64,000 bases of DNA from an uncultured Bacteroidales bacterium (GCA_903945175.1 CAJAUM010000133.1:123646-187645), one strand, 5' to 3'; numbered from the stretch's first letter, positions 26,722 to 36,433 are shown. A program made the numbers and translations. Notes: a model not told the origin generated them from the sequence alone.

Positions 26722-26750
26722 AAAAAACCCCGTCAAAAGCGGGGTTTTTT
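26722..26750. terminator. bidirectional rho-independent terminator
   Basis: An A6CCCCG stem pairs with CGGGGT6 around a seven-base loop (TCAAAAG). Both arms carry A/T tracts, so it can serve rplS from the left and the small gene at 26752 from the right. Confidence 0.85.
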
Positions 26751-26751
26751 A

Positions 26752-26946
26752 TTAGTTCATCACCAGGTTGATGTATCCGGTTTCAGCAGTTGAGAGTACA
26801 GTGAGCGCTTTCGAGTAATTTAGCAAGTTACGGATCACCGATTCGCTGGGAGAAACTACCTTTCTTCTCCTCCGGTTATCAGAGGGAACTTCATTGGACT
26901 TTGATGGGGATGAAGTTAAAGAATAGAATGTAGCAGTTCGCTTCAT
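26752..26946 (-). CDS. small hypothetical protein downstream of the ECF sigma gene
   Basis: A 64-residue frame starting MKRTATFYSLTSS with a basic stretch NRRRRKVVSPSE and a helical C-terminus (SVIRNLLNYSKALTVLS). Small proteins ending in a similar LNYSKAL segment occur in Bacteroidota as far as I recall, but I cannot name a family. It lies 98 bases downstream of the sigma factor gene on the same strand and ends directly at the strong bidirectional terminator, which supports it being a transcribed gene. Function unknown. Confidence 0.55.
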   Translation of the reverse strand: MKRTATFYSLTSSPSKSNEVPSDNRRRRKVVSPSESVIRNLLNYSKALTVLSTAETGYINLVMN

Positions 26947-27044
26947 AGGCTGAATTTTTATTTAAAATGTTATTCATACCTATGAAACGGGATATGCTAT
27001 GCAATATTTTACCTGTTGAAAAATATTTTTAGCTGATTCTATCG

Positions 27045-27629
27045 CTAAACCGACAGGATAACATCCTTCTCCTTGACCAGCTTGCGCAAGTTGATCAGGG
27101 CATATCGCATCCTTCCCAAAGCAGTATTGATGCTTACGTTGGTTGATTCAGCAATGTCCTTGAAACTCATATCCCCATAGTGCCGCATCACCAGCACCTC
27201 TTTCTGTTCGGTGGGAAGATATTCAATCAGTTTTTTCACATCCTGGTGAATCTGCTCCATGATCAGTTGCTCTTCGACCGATTCGACTGGGATTCTGACT
27301 TTATCGAAGATATCATAATCATCATTGTTTTCGATGATCGGAATTCTTTTCGATTTACGGAAATAATCGATGATAAGGTTATGGGCGATCCGCATGACCC
27401 ATTGGATAAATTTCCCCTCCTCCTTGTATTGTCCGGAACGGAAGGTGTTTATAACCTTGATAAAGGTATCCTGAAACAGATCCTCGGCTAGCTCTTTATC
27501 CTTAACGACCATAAGGATATAAGCAAAAACGCGGTTCTTGTGACGGCGAATGATTGTTTCGAGGGCGGATTCGTTACCGGCAAGATATTTACCGATTAAA
27601 TCCTGATCACTTATGACATGGGCTTGCAT
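27045..27629 (-). CDS. ECF-type RNA polymerase sigma factor
   Basis: Sigma-70 family factor of the extracytoplasmic-function group. Region 2 is visible as YILMVVKDKELAEDLFQDTFIKV and WVMRIAHNLIIDYFRKSKR. Region 4 is LPTEQKEVLVMRHYGDMSF followed by the HTH KDIAESTNVSINTALGRMRYAL. 194 residues is usual. An unusually strong Shine-Dalgarno, AAGGAGG, lies just upstream of the ATG (complement of 27634-27640), which is uncommon for this phylum. No anti-sigma gene is adjacent. Regulon unknown. Confidence 0.9.
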   Translation of the reverse strand: MQAHVISDQDLIGKYLAGNESALETIIRRHKNRVFAYILMVVKDKELAEDLFQDTFIKVINTFRSGQYKEEGKFIQWVMRIAHNLIIDYFRKSKRIPIIENNDDYDIFDKVRIPVESVEEQLIMEQIHQDVKKLIEYLPTEQKEVLVMRHYGDMSFKDIAESTNVSINTALGRMRYALINLRKLVKEKDVILSV

Positions 27630-27633
27630 GGGG

Positions 27634-27640
27634 CCTCCTT
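27634..27640 (-). promoter_or_regulatory. strong Shine-Dalgarno for the ECF sigma gene
   Basis: Minus-strand AAGGAGG lies four bases before the ATG. Most genes in this window lack such a site, so it may give high translation of the sigma factor. Confidence 0.55.
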
Positions 27641-27798
27641 TTTAAATTAAAAAAGAGTAGAAGTCAAGTCGATAGTGTCCCTCCTATGGTTATGCGCAGG
27701 TGGTTTTATGGCTGCGCTGATTAATACCTCATACGGGATTTTCCCTGTTTGGTTGCAGCAAAAATAAATAAAAAAATCCAAAAAGCAAGTTTTCTTTA

Positions 27799-27806
27799 TA
27801 ATTTTG
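27799..27806 (+). promoter_or_regulatory. -7 element for uvrA
   Basis: TAATTTTG matches TAnnTTTG. It overlaps the upstream codons of the longest uvrA frame and so places the real start at the ATG at 27836. Confidence 0.55.
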
Positions 27807-27835
27807 CCAAAATCAATGTCCGGGAGAAGGAAAGA

Positions 27836-30652
27836 ATGAATGTGGATGCACTCGACCCGAGGGACTATATCATCATCAAAGGTGCAAGGGTCAATAATCT
27901 AAAAAATATCAGCCTGGCTATACCGCGAAACACGTTCGTGGTGATTACAGGATTATCTGGATCAGGAAAATCATCCCTGGCTTTCGACACCTTGTATGCC
28001 GACGGCCAGCGACGCTATGTTGAGAGCCTGAGCGCTTATGCCCGCCAATTCCTTGGCCGCATGAGCAAACCTGATGTTGATTATATCAAGGGTATTTCGC
28101 CAGCCGTAGCCATCGAACAAAAGGTGAATACGTCGAATCCAAGGTCTACCGTGGGGACTTCCACGGAGATTTATGAATACCTGAAATTGCTGTTTGCCAG
28201 GATTGGCAAGACGTATTCACCTGTTTCGGGGGAGCTCGTACGACGTGACACTGTAACCCAGGTAGTAGATCAAATAATGACATTGGCTGATTCAGTTAAG
28301 GTCAGCATTTTCGCGCCGCTTGACCTTTCGGTAAAAAATGGCAACCTGGAGGCAAAATGTAACGTGTTGATGCAGCAAGGGTTTACGCGGGTCATGCTGG
28401 ATGGGGAAATTCTCAGGCTGGATGAAATTTCCGGACTGAATAAGAAAATATTCAAGGAGCTGTATGTCCTGGTTGATCGTTTTGAGGTCAGTCGCACAGA
28501 TGAGGATTTACCCGGGCGGATCGCTGACTCTGTTCAAACAGCCTATTTTGAAAGTCATGGCTACTGTATGGTGGAGATCACAGGAACCGAAAAAAGCAGG
28601 AAGTTGTACTCCAACCGTTTTGAAGCAGATGGCATGTACTTTGAAGAACCATCAGAGAACCTCTTCAGTTTTAACAATCCCTATGGCGCATGTAAAAGAT
28701 GTGAAGGATTCGGGAGTGTGATCGGGATTGATGAAGACCTTGTTATTCCAAACAAAAGATTCTCAGTGTATGAAGATGCTATTGCATGCTGGCGCGGCGA
28801 GAAGATGAGTGAATGGAAAAACGATCTCCTGATGGCTGCTTACCGTTTCGATTTCCCGATTCATAAACCCATTTACGACCTCACCCCTGCCCAATTGGAG
28901 CTGCTATGGAGCGGAAACGAACATTTTCACGGTTTAAATGAGTTTTTCAAATACATAGAGTCTCAGAATTACAAGGTACAATACAGGGTGATGATGTCGC
29001 GATACCGCGGAAAAACCAATTGCCCCGATTGTAAAGGTACCCGTCTCAGGAAAGATGCCTCCTATGTGAAGGTGAATGGCAGATCAATCAGTGACCTGGT
29101 ACTCATGCCTGTTACCGAACTGACCTCCTTTTGCAAAAATTTGACCCTGAACGAATATGAAGCCAACGTTTCGCGCCGATTGCTCACCGAGATCAATAAC
29201 CGTCTGGATGTGCTCAACGATGTCGGGCTTGGTTACCTTACACTGAATCGGCTCTCAGCATCCCTATCCGGTGGAGAATCACAGCGCATTAACCTTTCCA
29301 CCGCACTTGGAAGCAACCTTGTCGGATCGATGTATATTCTGGATGAGCCCAGCATCGGTCTTCATCCGCGCGACACCCAACGCCTGATCCGTGTTTTGCT
29401 TCGTCTGCGCGATCTGGGGAATACGGTCATTGTTGTGGAGCATGATGAAGAGATCATCCGGGCCGCCGACCAGATCATTGATATAGGCCCGCTCGCAGGC
29501 CATCATGGCGGAGAGATTGTGTTCCAGGGTGATTTCCGCACCCTGAATGCTGATACCAAAAGCCTGACGGGTCAATACCTGAACCACATCCGTAATATTG
29601 AGCTTCCGCTGAAGCGTCGTAAATGGATGGAGTTCATTGAAATTAAAGGAGCGCGGGAAAACAACCTTAAAAATATTGACGTTAAAATTCCGCTGCATAT
29701 TTTTTCGGTCATCACAGGTGTGAGTGGATCGGGAAAAACATCATTGGTTAAACGGATTTTATTTCCTGCATTGAAAAAAATCCACGGAGGGTATGGTGAA
29801 AAGACCGGTAAATTCGACCGTCTTGATGGTGACTATTCCCGTATCGGATCGGTGGAGATGGTTGACCAGAATCCCATCGGCCGTTCTTCACGATCAAATC
29901 CGGCCACCTACATCAAGGCTTTTGATGAAATCCGTGACCTTTTTGCTGATCAGCAGCTTGCCAGGGTGCGTAATTACAAGCCCGGATATTTTTCATTTAA
30001 TGTTGCTGGCGGACGATGCGATGAATGTGAAGGCGAGGGTGTTGTAAAAATTGAGATGCAATTCATGGCCGACCTCTTCCTTCCATGTGAAAACTGCAAA
30101 GGAAAGCGATTCAAGGATGAGGTGCTGGATGTCAAATATCGCGAGAAGTCTGTGGTCGATATTTTAAATATGACGGTGGATGAGGCGATGGAATTCTTTC
30201 AGCAGGCCACCAAGGTCACTGCGCATGAAAAACACATCCTGGCCAAGTTAAAACCATTGCAGGATGTAGGATTAGGGTACCTGCGGCTTGGGCAATCATC
30301 CAGTACCCTTTCAGGAGGCGAGGCACAACGCATCAAGCTTGCATTTTTTCTTTCCAAAGGGATCAGTGAAAAACCGACCCTGTTCATTTTCGATGAACCA
30401 ACCACCGGGCTGCATGTGCACGACATTCATAAATTATTGATCGCCTTCGAATCATTGATTGCCAATGGGCACAGCATTCTTGTGATAGAGCACAACCTTG
30501 AAGTGATCAAATGTGCCGACTGGGTCATTGACCTGGGGAAAGAGGGCGGTGACGAAGGCGGGATGGTTGTGTTTGAGGGAACACCGGAGGAACTTGCGAA
30601 GGTTAAGGATTCTTATACGGGTTATTATCTGAAGAAGAATTTGGGGATTTGA
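27836..30652 (+). CDS. uvrA: excinuclease ABC subunit A
   Basis: Damage-recognition ATPase of nucleotide excision repair. Two ABC modules are complete: Walker A GLSGSGKSSLAFDT and GVSGSGKTSLVKRI, signatures LSGGESQRINL and LSGGEAQRIKL, and Walker B regions YILDEPSIGLHP and FIFDEPTTGLHV. Zinc modules CKRCEGFGS and CPDCKGTRL, then CDECEGEGV and CENCKGKRF, are intact. The frame extends to a TTG at 27749, but a -7 element lies inside that extension, so the ATG at 27836 is chosen (938 residues, the usual size). The last codons (NLGI) are part of a GGGGATTTG tandem repeat that continues past the stop. Confidence 0.95.
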   Translation: MNVDALDPRDYIIIKGARVNNLKNISLAIPRNTFVVITGLSGSGKSSLAFDTLYADGQRRYVESLSAYARQFLGRMSKPDVDYIKGISPAVAIEQKVNTSNPRSTVGTSTEIYEYLKLLFARIGKTYSPVSGELVRRDTVTQVVDQIMTLADSVKVSIFAPLDLSVKNGNLEAKCNVLMQQGFTRVMLDGEILRLDEISGLNKKIFKELYVLVDRFEVSRTDEDLPGRIADSVQTAYFESHGYCMVEITGTEKSRKLYSNRFEADGMYFEEPSENLFSFNNPYGACKRCEGFGSVIGIDEDLVIPNKRFSVYEDAIACWRGEKMSEWKNDLLMAAYRFDFPIHKPIYDLTPAQLELLWSGNEHFHGLNEFFKYIESQNYKVQYRVMMSRYRGKTNCPDCKGTRLRKDASYVKVNGRSISDLVLMPVTELTSFCKNLTLNEYEANVSRRLLTEINNRLDVLNDVGLGYLTLNRLSASLSGGESQRINLSTALGSNLVGSMYILDEPSIGLHPRDTQRLIRVLLRLRDLGNTVIVVEHDEEIIRAADQIIDIGPLAGHHGGEIVFQGDFRTLNADTKSLTGQYLNHIRNIELPLKRRKWMEFIEIKGARENNLKNIDVKIPLHIFSVITGVSGSGKTSLVKRILFPALKKIHGGYGEKTGKFDRLDGDYSRIGSVEMVDQNPIGRSSRSNPATYIKAFDEIRDLFADQQLARVRNYKPGYFSFNVAGGRCDECEGEGVVKIEMQFMADLFLPCENCKGKRFKDEVLDVKYREKSVVDILNMTVDEAMEFFQQATKVTAHEKHILAKLKPLQDVGLGYLRLGQSSSTLSGGEAQRIKLAFFLSKGISEKPTLFIFDEPTTGLHVHDIHKLLIAFESLIANGHSILVIEHNLEVIKCADWVIDLGKEGGDEGGMVVFEGTPEELAKVKDSYTGYYLKKNLGI

Positions 30653-30698
30653 GGATTTGGGGATTTGGGGATTTGAAAATTTGGGGATTTGGGAATGG
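30638..30698 (+). repeat. GGGGATTTG tandem repeat
   Basis: About six imperfect units of GGGGATTTG run across the uvrA stop codon and into the intergenic region. The last codons of uvrA are made of this repeat. Confidence 0.75.
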
Positions 30699-30783
30699 GA
30701 CTATGGTGGATAAACATGGTATATTCAAAATCAGCCGTGCCACAGGTGTGGAATAAATATTCACAAAGAAATTGGCAATTGTC

Positions 30784-32142
30784 ATGAGAAGTATAAATCC
30801 GTCATCAGGTGAAATTATCCTGGAGTACCCGGAACATACCAGAACGGAAGTTCAACAGATCATCCGGGATGTACATTCGGCATGGAAAACCTGGAAAGAC
30901 ACCCCCTTTGAACACAGGGCGGTGGTAATGAAAAAAGCTGCGCAGGTCTTGCGTACCAGGAAGGAGCACTTTGCGCGCATGATGACCCGTGAGATGGGAA
31001 AGCTCTTAAAGGAATCGATGGCCGAGGTTGAAAAATGCGCGTGGGTTTGTGACTTTTACGCTGAACACGCCCCTGAAATGTTGAAAGATGAGGTGATTGC
31101 AACAGATGCAAGCCGCAGTTTTATTGCGTTTCAACCCATGGGAGTCATCCTGGCAGTGATGCCCTGGAATTTTCCTTTCTGGCAGGTTTTCAGGTTCGCG
31201 GCTCCCGCCCTGATGGCGGGGAATGCTGCAGTGCTGAAACATGCTTCCAATGTATGCGGATGTGCCTTGGCCATAGAGGAGATATTCGTTGAGGCTGGAT
31301 TTCCTGCCAACTTATTCAGAACCCTTTTGATCCCATCGCAGGATGTTCAGGCTGTCATAGAAAATCCACTCATTGCCGCGGTCACCCTTACAGGCAGTGA
31401 AGCTGCCGGAAGTGCGGTTGCCTCTGCCGCCGGGAAAAATCTTAAGAAAACTGTTTTAGAACTTGGAGGGGCCGATCCCTTCATCATCCTGGATGACGCC
31501 GATCTTGAAGCCGCTGTAAAAACAGCGGTCACTGCCCGCATGCTCAACCAGGGTCAAAGCTGTATTGCCGCCAAACGGTTCATCGTGATGGATTCAGTTG
31601 TTCCGACATTTGAAAGGGAGATGAAACGTGCGTTTGAGGCGCTGCGTATCGGCGACCCCTTTGAGTCTGACACCCAGGTTGGCCCTCTGGCACGGCCTGA
31701 CCTGGTGGATGAAATTGAGCGGCAGGTTAATGCCTCCATCGATGCCGGAGCCAGGCTCGTAACCGGCGGACGCCGTTCCGACCGCATGGGCTGCTACTTC
31801 GAACCCACCATCCTTGCCGAGGTAAGTAAGGGCATGCCCGTATATTCACAGGAGACATTCGGGCCTGTTGTTTCAATAATCACGGTTCACAGTGAAGAGG
31901 AGGCCATTCAGGTAGCCAACGATTCTGATTTTGGTCTTGGTGGCTGTATTTGGACGCGTGATCTGAAACGCGGCGAAGCAATTGCCCGGAAGGTAGCAAC
32001 GGGAGCCATGTTTGTGAATGGGATGACCAAATCAGACCCCAGGCTCCCCTTCGGTGGAATTAAAAAATCGGGTTATGGCCGTGAACTGGCCTCCTATGGG
32101 ATTAAAGAGTTTGTGAACATCAAAACCATCTGGATCGGATAA
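30784..32142 (+). CDS. NAD(P)-dependent aldehyde dehydrogenase, succinate-semialdehyde dehydrogenase type
   Basis: Aldehyde dehydrogenase superfamily member of the short SSADH group (about 453 residues). The active site is complete: Glu in LELGGADPF, Cys in [12 protein letters not shown], the Asn of MPWNFPFW and the C-terminal [13 protein letters not shown]. It probably oxidises succinate semialdehyde or a similar aldehyde to the acid. The ATG at 30784 is used instead of a TTG at 30772. It stands alone between uvrA and a tRNA gene, so pathway context is missing. Confidence 0.85.
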   Translation: MRSINPSSGEIILEYPEHTRTEVQQIIRDVHSAWKTWKDTPFEHRAVVMKKAAQVLRTRKEHFARMMTREMGKLLKESMAEVEKCAWVCDFYAEHAPEMLKDEVIATDASRSFIAFQPMGVILAVMPWNFPFWQVFRFAAPALMAGNAAVLKHASNVCGCALAIEEIFVEAGFPANLFRTLLIPSQDVQAVIENPLIAAVTLTGSEAAGSAVASAAGKNLKKTVLELGGADPFIILDDADLEAAVKTAVTARMLNQGQSCIAAKRFIVMDSVVPTFEREMKRAFEALRIGDPFESDTQVGPLARPDLVDEIERQVNASIDAGARLVTGGRRSDRMGCYFEPTILAEVSKGMPVYSQETFGPVVSIITVHSEEEAIQVANDSDFGLGGCIWTRDLKRGEAIARKVATGAMFVNGMTKSDPRLPFGGIKKSGYGRELASYGIKEFVNIKTIWIG

Positions 32143-32252
32143 TCCGATGACAGTTGGAATGGCTTGACAACTTTGATTTCATCCGTACGATCATCCGTCA
32201 ACTTTTTTTAATTCAAATCACAAAATTGGTTTTGGGAGAGGGAAAATAATTC

Positions 32253-32260
32253 TATCTTTG
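32253..32260 (+). promoter_or_regulatory. -7 element for the tRNA gene
   Basis: TATCTTTG matches TAnnTTTG, with a TTG about 18 bases upstream, and lies 14 bases before the mature tRNA 5' end. Confidence 0.65.
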
Positions 32261-32274
32261 CACCCTCAAATTCA

Positions 32275-32348
32275 GGCGGGGTAGCTCAGATGGTTAGAGC
32301 GTCGGATTCATAACCCGGAGGTCTCGAGTTCAATTCTCGATCCCGCTA
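32275..32348 (+). tRNA. tRNA with CAU anticodon (Met, possibly Ile2)
   Basis: Cloverleaf of 74 bases: acceptor GGCGGGG with TCCCGCT (G-U at both ends), D stem GCTC/GAGC, anticodon loop TTCATAA, and T stem TCGAG/CTCGA. CCA is not encoded. The anticodon stem TCGGA/CCCGG has a U-G pair at 27-43 and an A-C mismatch at 31-39, which is unusual. CAU could be elongator Met, or Ile2 after lysidine modification; the sequence alone does not settle this. Confidence 0.88.
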
Positions 32349-32402
32349 CAAAAAAAACTCCTCACCTAGCTGGTCAAAGCGAGCGGTTTTTCCAGATTGG
32401 TC

Positions 32403-33065
32403 TCAAGAATGGTTTTTGCCAAAACCGACCAGCCTTCCGATGATGACGGCAATATAAAACGTGCCGAAGATGGTTTCAAAAATAGCCAGTAGTCTGGGAA
32501 TCAACATCAAAGGCTGTATATCTCCAAATCCAGTGGTAGTGAGTGCAATAAAACTGTAGTATATCAGGTCGAACTGCATATTTCCGGAATCATTGACCGG
32601 TATAAAAAATGCTTTTGGGTTATTCATGGCGTAATAGCAATAAAAATTGCCGAATGCCAGCCCGACCAACAGGTAAATACTGATTGCATTGCCAATTTCA
32701 GCCAATGACAATGGCTGGACCTTCATCAGATAGTAAAACAGGATCAGTGCAAATGTTCCATAAAAAAAACTGTTTCGAAGGTATTTGATCCCAATATAAA
32801 CATCACCTCCGAATGAAATGGACAACGCTTCAAGAACAATGGATAAAACCACAATCGCCACGCCGTACCAAAAAATATACTTATGGGAAAACATGACTGA
32901 CAATGCCCCTACCATGGTTCCAAGTACAAGCAGCGATCCGGTGATCCTGCCGCCAATACTATCATCCAGAAAAGGACTGATAAAAATGATAAAAACCAAG
33001 GAAATAAGGAATGCTGAACTTTTATAGAATTCAGTATAAAATGGTATATGTTTATCCTTGCGCAT
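32403..33065 (-). CDS. potassium channel-like protein
   Basis: Membrane protein with several hydrophobic segments and a C-terminal pore: YYSFIALTTTGFGDIQPL, where TTTGFGD stands in the place of the TVGYGD selectivity filter, followed by the pore-lining helix LLAIFETIFGTFYIAVIIG. About four transmembrane helices precede the pore unit. No RCK or cyclic-nucleotide domain follows, so gating signals are not evident. 220 residues in one simple unit. It lies alone, convergent with the tRNA gene and divergent from the amino-acid permease. Confidence 0.82.
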   Translation of the reverse strand: MRKDKHIPFYTEFYKSSAFLISLVFIIFISPFLDDSIGGRITGSLLVLGTMVGALSVMFSHKYIFWYGVAIVVLSIVLEALSISFGGDVYIGIKYLRNSFFYGTFALILFYYLMKVQPLSLAEIGNAISIYLLVGLAFGNFYCYYAMNNPKAFFIPVNDSGNMQFDLIYYSFIALTTTGFGDIQPLMLIPRLLAIFETIFGTFYIAVIIGRLVGFGKNHS

Positions 33066-33217
33066 CGGGTTGAATTGCGTTGAAAAATTTGTCTAATTTA
33101 CGAATCTAAATCGATTACCAATCCTCGAGGATAAAAACGAAAACGAAAACCAGGCTGAATACTTTCAGTCGATAAATGCCGCGCTTATTAAATTTTCGTC
33201 TAAATTGCAAACAAAAC

Positions 33218-33236
33218 GTGACGCGTGACGCGTGAC
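33218..33236 (+). repeat. GTGACRC heptad repeat, copy 2
   Basis: GTGACGC, GTGACGC, GTGAC, preceded by AAAAC and followed by AAAA. It lies 14 bases before the permease ATG. Confidence 0.65.
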
Positions 33237-33250
33237 AAAAAAATTGACAG

Positions 33251-34759
33251 ATGGCTGAAGAACATTCTTTTCAACGGAGATTAAACTTGTTTGATTCTAC
33301 TGCAATTGTAGTGGGTTCAATGATTGGGTCGGGGATCTTTATCGTGAGCGCTGACATTGCCAGGATGGTAGGATCTCCGGGCTGGCTGATGATGGTATGG
33401 ATCATCACTGGTTTCATGACCATTTTTGCAGCGCTCAGTTATGGGGAGCTGGCAGGGATGTTTCCAAAAGCAGGCGGGCAATATGTGTATCTTAAGGAAG
33501 CCTACAACCCTTTAACCGGCTTCCTTTACGGATGGACGCTGTTCCTGGTGATACAAACCGGCACAATCGCTGCTGTCGGGATGGCTTTTGCCAAGTTTTC
33601 CGGTGTACTTATCCCATGGATTTCAGAATCTGTGGTATGGTTTAGTTTAAAGAACCTTGGTTTCGGCCCCCTTGATCTGGGCCTTTTCACCATCAGGCAA
33701 TTTGACCTGGGATTTGTAAAATTTGGTCCTGTGCAGCTTGTTGCGATTGGATCCATCGGCTTTTTAACCTGGATCAACACCAAAGGAATCCAGGAAGGGA
33801 AAAAAATTCAAAATGCGTTTACTTCAGGGAAATTTATTTTATTGGTTCTGTTTATCATCATTGGATTGGGGTTTGCAGCGAATTCATCTTCAATAAACCT
33901 GAATAGTTTGATTTTCTGGAATCCCATGAAGGAGGGCCCAGGCGGGGCTGACATTCCACTCTCAGGCATGGCCCTGATTGCGGCAATCGGGATGGCCATG
34001 GTAGGGAGCCTGTTTTCGTCAGATGCCTGGAATAACATCACCTTTACTGCCGGGGAGGTGATCAACCCGAGGAAGAATATTCCCCTCAGCCTGTTTCTTG
34101 GTACGATGGCCGTTACCATCCTCTATCTGCTCGCCAATGTTGTTTATATAACAGTCCTTCCCGTGCGGGGTGAGCCGGCCGGCAGTGACATCGCAGCCAG
34201 GGGAATACAGTACGCCTTAAACGACCGTCTTGGAACGGCTGCAATTTCCGGTGTTTTTGGCATCTATGCCGTGTTGATCATGGCCACCTTCATTGTAATT
34301 TCCACCTTCGGATGCAACAACGGACTCATTCTCGCCGGTGCGAGGGTCTATTATGCCATGGCTTCAGATAGAATTTTCTTCAAAAAGGTCGGGAGGCTGA
34401 ATAATCATGGTGTGCCGGCAACAGGTTTGGTGATCCAGGGCATATGGGCGGGATTGCTTTGCCTTTCAGGCACTTACGGACAACTACTTGATTATGTCGT
34501 ATTTGCAGTTCTTATTTTTTATGTTCTTACCATTTTCGGGTTGTTCCGGCTCAGAATAAACCGCCCTGAATTGGAACGGCCTTACAAAGCCTTTGGGTAC
34601 CCGTTTATCCCGCTGGTGTACATCTTGTTGGCGCTGGCAGTTATGATTATCCTGTTAATATACAAGCCCGAATATACGTGGCCAGGGTTGATCATCGTTA
34701 TCCTTGGGATTCCCGTCTATTATTTATGGCATAAAAAGCAGAAAATTGAAGATATATAA
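33251..34759 (+). CDS. APC-family amino acid permease
   Basis: Secondary transporter with about 12 transmembrane helices. The first helix has the APC signature (SMIGSGIFIVSADIA), and the second has GWLMMVWIITGFMTIFAALS with the following YGELAGMFPKAGGQYVYLKE. 502 residues is normal. The closest groups carry neutral or cationic amino acids in exchange or with protons; the substrate cannot be named from sequence alone. The last 14 bases overlap the next gene. A GTGACRC repeat occupies the region just upstream. Confidence 0.87.
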   Translation: MAEEHSFQRRLNLFDSTAIVVGSMIGSGIFIVSADIARMVGSPGWLMMVWIITGFMTIFAALSYGELAGMFPKAGGQYVYLKEAYNPLTGFLYGWTLFLVIQTGTIAAVGMAFAKFSGVLIPWISESVVWFSLKNLGFGPLDLGLFTIRQFDLGFVKFGPVQLVAIGSIGFLTWINTKGIQEGKKIQNAFTSGKFILLVLFIIIGLGFAANSSSINLNSLIFWNPMKEGPGGADIPLSGMALIAAIGMAMVGSLFSSDAWNNITFTAGEVINPRKNIPLSLFLGTMAVTILYLLANVVYITVLPVRGEPAGSDIAARGIQYALNDRLGTAAISGVFGIYAVLIMATFIVISTFGCNNGLILAGARVYYAMASDRIFFKKVGRLNNHGVPATGLVIQGIWAGLLCLSGTYGQLLDYVVFAVLIFYVLTIFGLFRLRINRPELERPYKAFGYPFIPLVYILLALAVMIILLIYKPEYTWPGLIIVILGIPVYYLWHKKQKIEDI

Positions 34760-35555
34760 GAGGTGGCTGATAGGAAGCTGTGCGCTGATTTTTGCCTTTA
34801 TTCACCCTCCCTTTACAAATGGGCAGTGTCCGGTCGCAAATTCAGTATTCGGTGATGGTGAACGGATCAGTTATACCATTTCGTATAATTGGGGACCTGT
34901 TTGGGTTGATGCAGGTTTGGTCACCTTCTCGGTAACGAAAGAGGTTTACCTTGGCAAACAGGCCTGGCACTTTAAAAGCACAGGAAAGACCTACACCTCC
35001 TACGATATCCTTTTTAAAGTCAGGGATTATTACGACTCCTGGGTGGAGCCGGAAACATTTCACTCCATTGATTTCAGGCGTTATATATATGAGGGGGGCT
35101 ATTCCATGCTGAACACCCTGAAGTTCGACCATGCCGGTCAGAAGATCATCTGCAATACAAAAAGTCAAAACAATCCCCAGCGCACGGATACATTGCGTAT
35201 GCGGCCCTGCGCTTTTGATATGCTTTCGGCTGTCTATTACACCAGGACCCTTGATTTCAGTGACATGAGTCCCGATTCAAAAAAAACGGTGACTGTGCTG
35301 ATTGATGATGGCTACTATGACATTTATATCCGCTACATTGGAAAGGAGGTGGTAGAGTCTCCAAATGGGAAGCGATATCCCTGCATAAAATTTGCAGCCA
35401 AGATGGTCCAGGGCACCATTTTCCGTGGCCAGGAAGATGTACTGGTCTGGGTGACAGATGATGCAAATAAAATCCCTGTTTATATTGAGGCCAAAATCAT
35501 TGTGGGAACAGTGAAGGCCTATCTGAAAGAGGCATCGGGATTGAGAAATAAATGA
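34746..35555 (+). CDS. exported DUF3108 family protein
   Basis: Protein with an N-terminal signal segment (RWLIGSCALIFAFIHPPF) and a beta-rich body of the DUF3108 type (GERISYTISYNWGPVWVDAG, YDSWVEPETFHSIDFRRYI, LVWVTDDANKIPVYIEAKI). Members are periplasmic proteins of unknown function. The frame is open further upstream inside the permease gene; the TTG at 34746 gives a normal signal peptide and is the best start seen, overlapping the permease end by 14 bases. The role is unknown. Confidence 0.75.
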   Translation: MKIYKRWLIGSCALIFAFIHPPFTNGQCPVANSVFGDGERISYTISYNWGPVWVDAGLVTFSVTKEVYLGKQAWHFKSTGKTYTSYDILFKVRDYYDSWVEPETFHSIDFRRYIYEGGYSMLNTLKFDHAGQKIICNTKSQNNPQRTDTLRMRPCAFDMLSAVYYTRTLDFSDMSPDSKKTVTVLIDDGYYDIYIRYIGKEVVESPNGKRYPCIKFAAKMVQGTIFRGQEDVLVWVTDDANKIPVYIEAKIIVGTVKAYLKEASGLRNK

Positions 35556-35590
35556 CGCAGGAACAAAAAACCCGGAACTAATAAAATGAT

Positions 35591-36430
35591 ATGAAACTCA
35601 TAGCTGACAGCGGTTCAACAAAGACGACCTGGATTTTACTTGAGCAGGATACGGTTAAGGAAACCATCGGAACCAGCGGATTAAATCCATATTTTCATGA
35701 TTCTGAAAGTGTTGAGGCTGTTCTCCGTGCCGACCTTATTCCATTTGTGGTGGAGGATAACATCAGGGAGGTTCATTTTTACGGGGCGGGATGTTCTACT
35801 GAATACAATAACAGTATGATCAGGGATGCCATCCTCCATTTTTTCAGAAAAGCTGAAGTACATATTTATCATGATATTCTTGGGGCTGCACGCGCCCTGT
35901 TCGGCCAAGGCAAAGGAATCGCCTGCATATTGGGGACTGGATGTAATTCATGCTTTTTTGACGGCACTTCTCTTTATTCAAAAGTTGACTCTCTGGGGTA
36001 CCTGTTTGGTGATGAAGGTGCAGGCTCCTACCTTGGAAAGTTGTTTATGAGCGCCTATTTAAAAAAAGAACTTCCGGAAGAATTACGCGCATCGTTTGAC
36101 AAGCAATATGGATTCACACTTGAGGACATACTTAATTCATTGTACAACAAGCCATCTCCTAATAAATTCCTTGCATCGTTCAGCTTGTTTCTGAGCCCTA
36201 ACAGGGAGCACCCGTTTGTGAAGACCTTAATAGAGCGGTCATTTCTTGATTTTTTCAAGGCCCACATTGAAAAATATGAGGGGTATAATACCTATCCGAT
36301 CGGATTTATCGGGTCAATTGCCTTTATCTACAGAGATATCCTGAGCGAGATCGCCCGAAAGGAGGGCATAACCATTTCAAGAATTTTGCCCTCTCCCATC
36401 GAAGGATTGGTTGACTATCATACGATCTGA
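35591..36430 (+). CDS. BadF/BadG/BcrA/BcrD-type ATPase, N-acetylglucosamine kinase-like
   Basis: Sugar-kinase/ASKHA-fold ATPase. The N-terminal phosphate-1 motif is LIADSGSTKTTW, the adenosine-side motif is ACILGTGCNSCFFDG, and LGYLFGDEGAGSYLGK is typical of GlcNAc-kinase-like members. 279 residues is usual for the Bacteroidota versions. It is 36 bases after the DUF3108 gene. It probably phosphorylates an amino sugar during cell-wall recycling (family knowledge; not shown here). Confidence 0.82.
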   Translation: MKLIADSGSTKTTWILLEQDTVKETIGTSGLNPYFHDSESVEAVLRADLIPFVVEDNIREVHFYGAGCSTEYNNSMIRDAILHFFRKAEVHIYHDILGAARALFGQGKGIACILGTGCNSCFFDGTSLYSKVDSLGYLFGDEGAGSYLGKLFMSAYLKKELPEELRASFDKQYGFTLEDILNSLYNKPSPNKFLASFSLFLSPNREHPFVKTLIERSFLDFFKAHIEKYEGYNTYPIGFIGSIAFIYRDILSEIARKEGITISRILPSPIEGLVDYHTI

Positions 36431-36433
36431 TGG

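Noticed and set aside
30745..30765. Right half of a Rex-like site (TTCACAA) before the aldehyde dehydrogenase gene
   Set aside because: The left half matches the consensus at only three of seven positions, so it is not a convincing palindrome.
32349..32402. Possible hairpin terminator after the tRNA
   Set aside because: The ACTC...GAGC arms are too short and interrupted to form a stable stem before the T-run.
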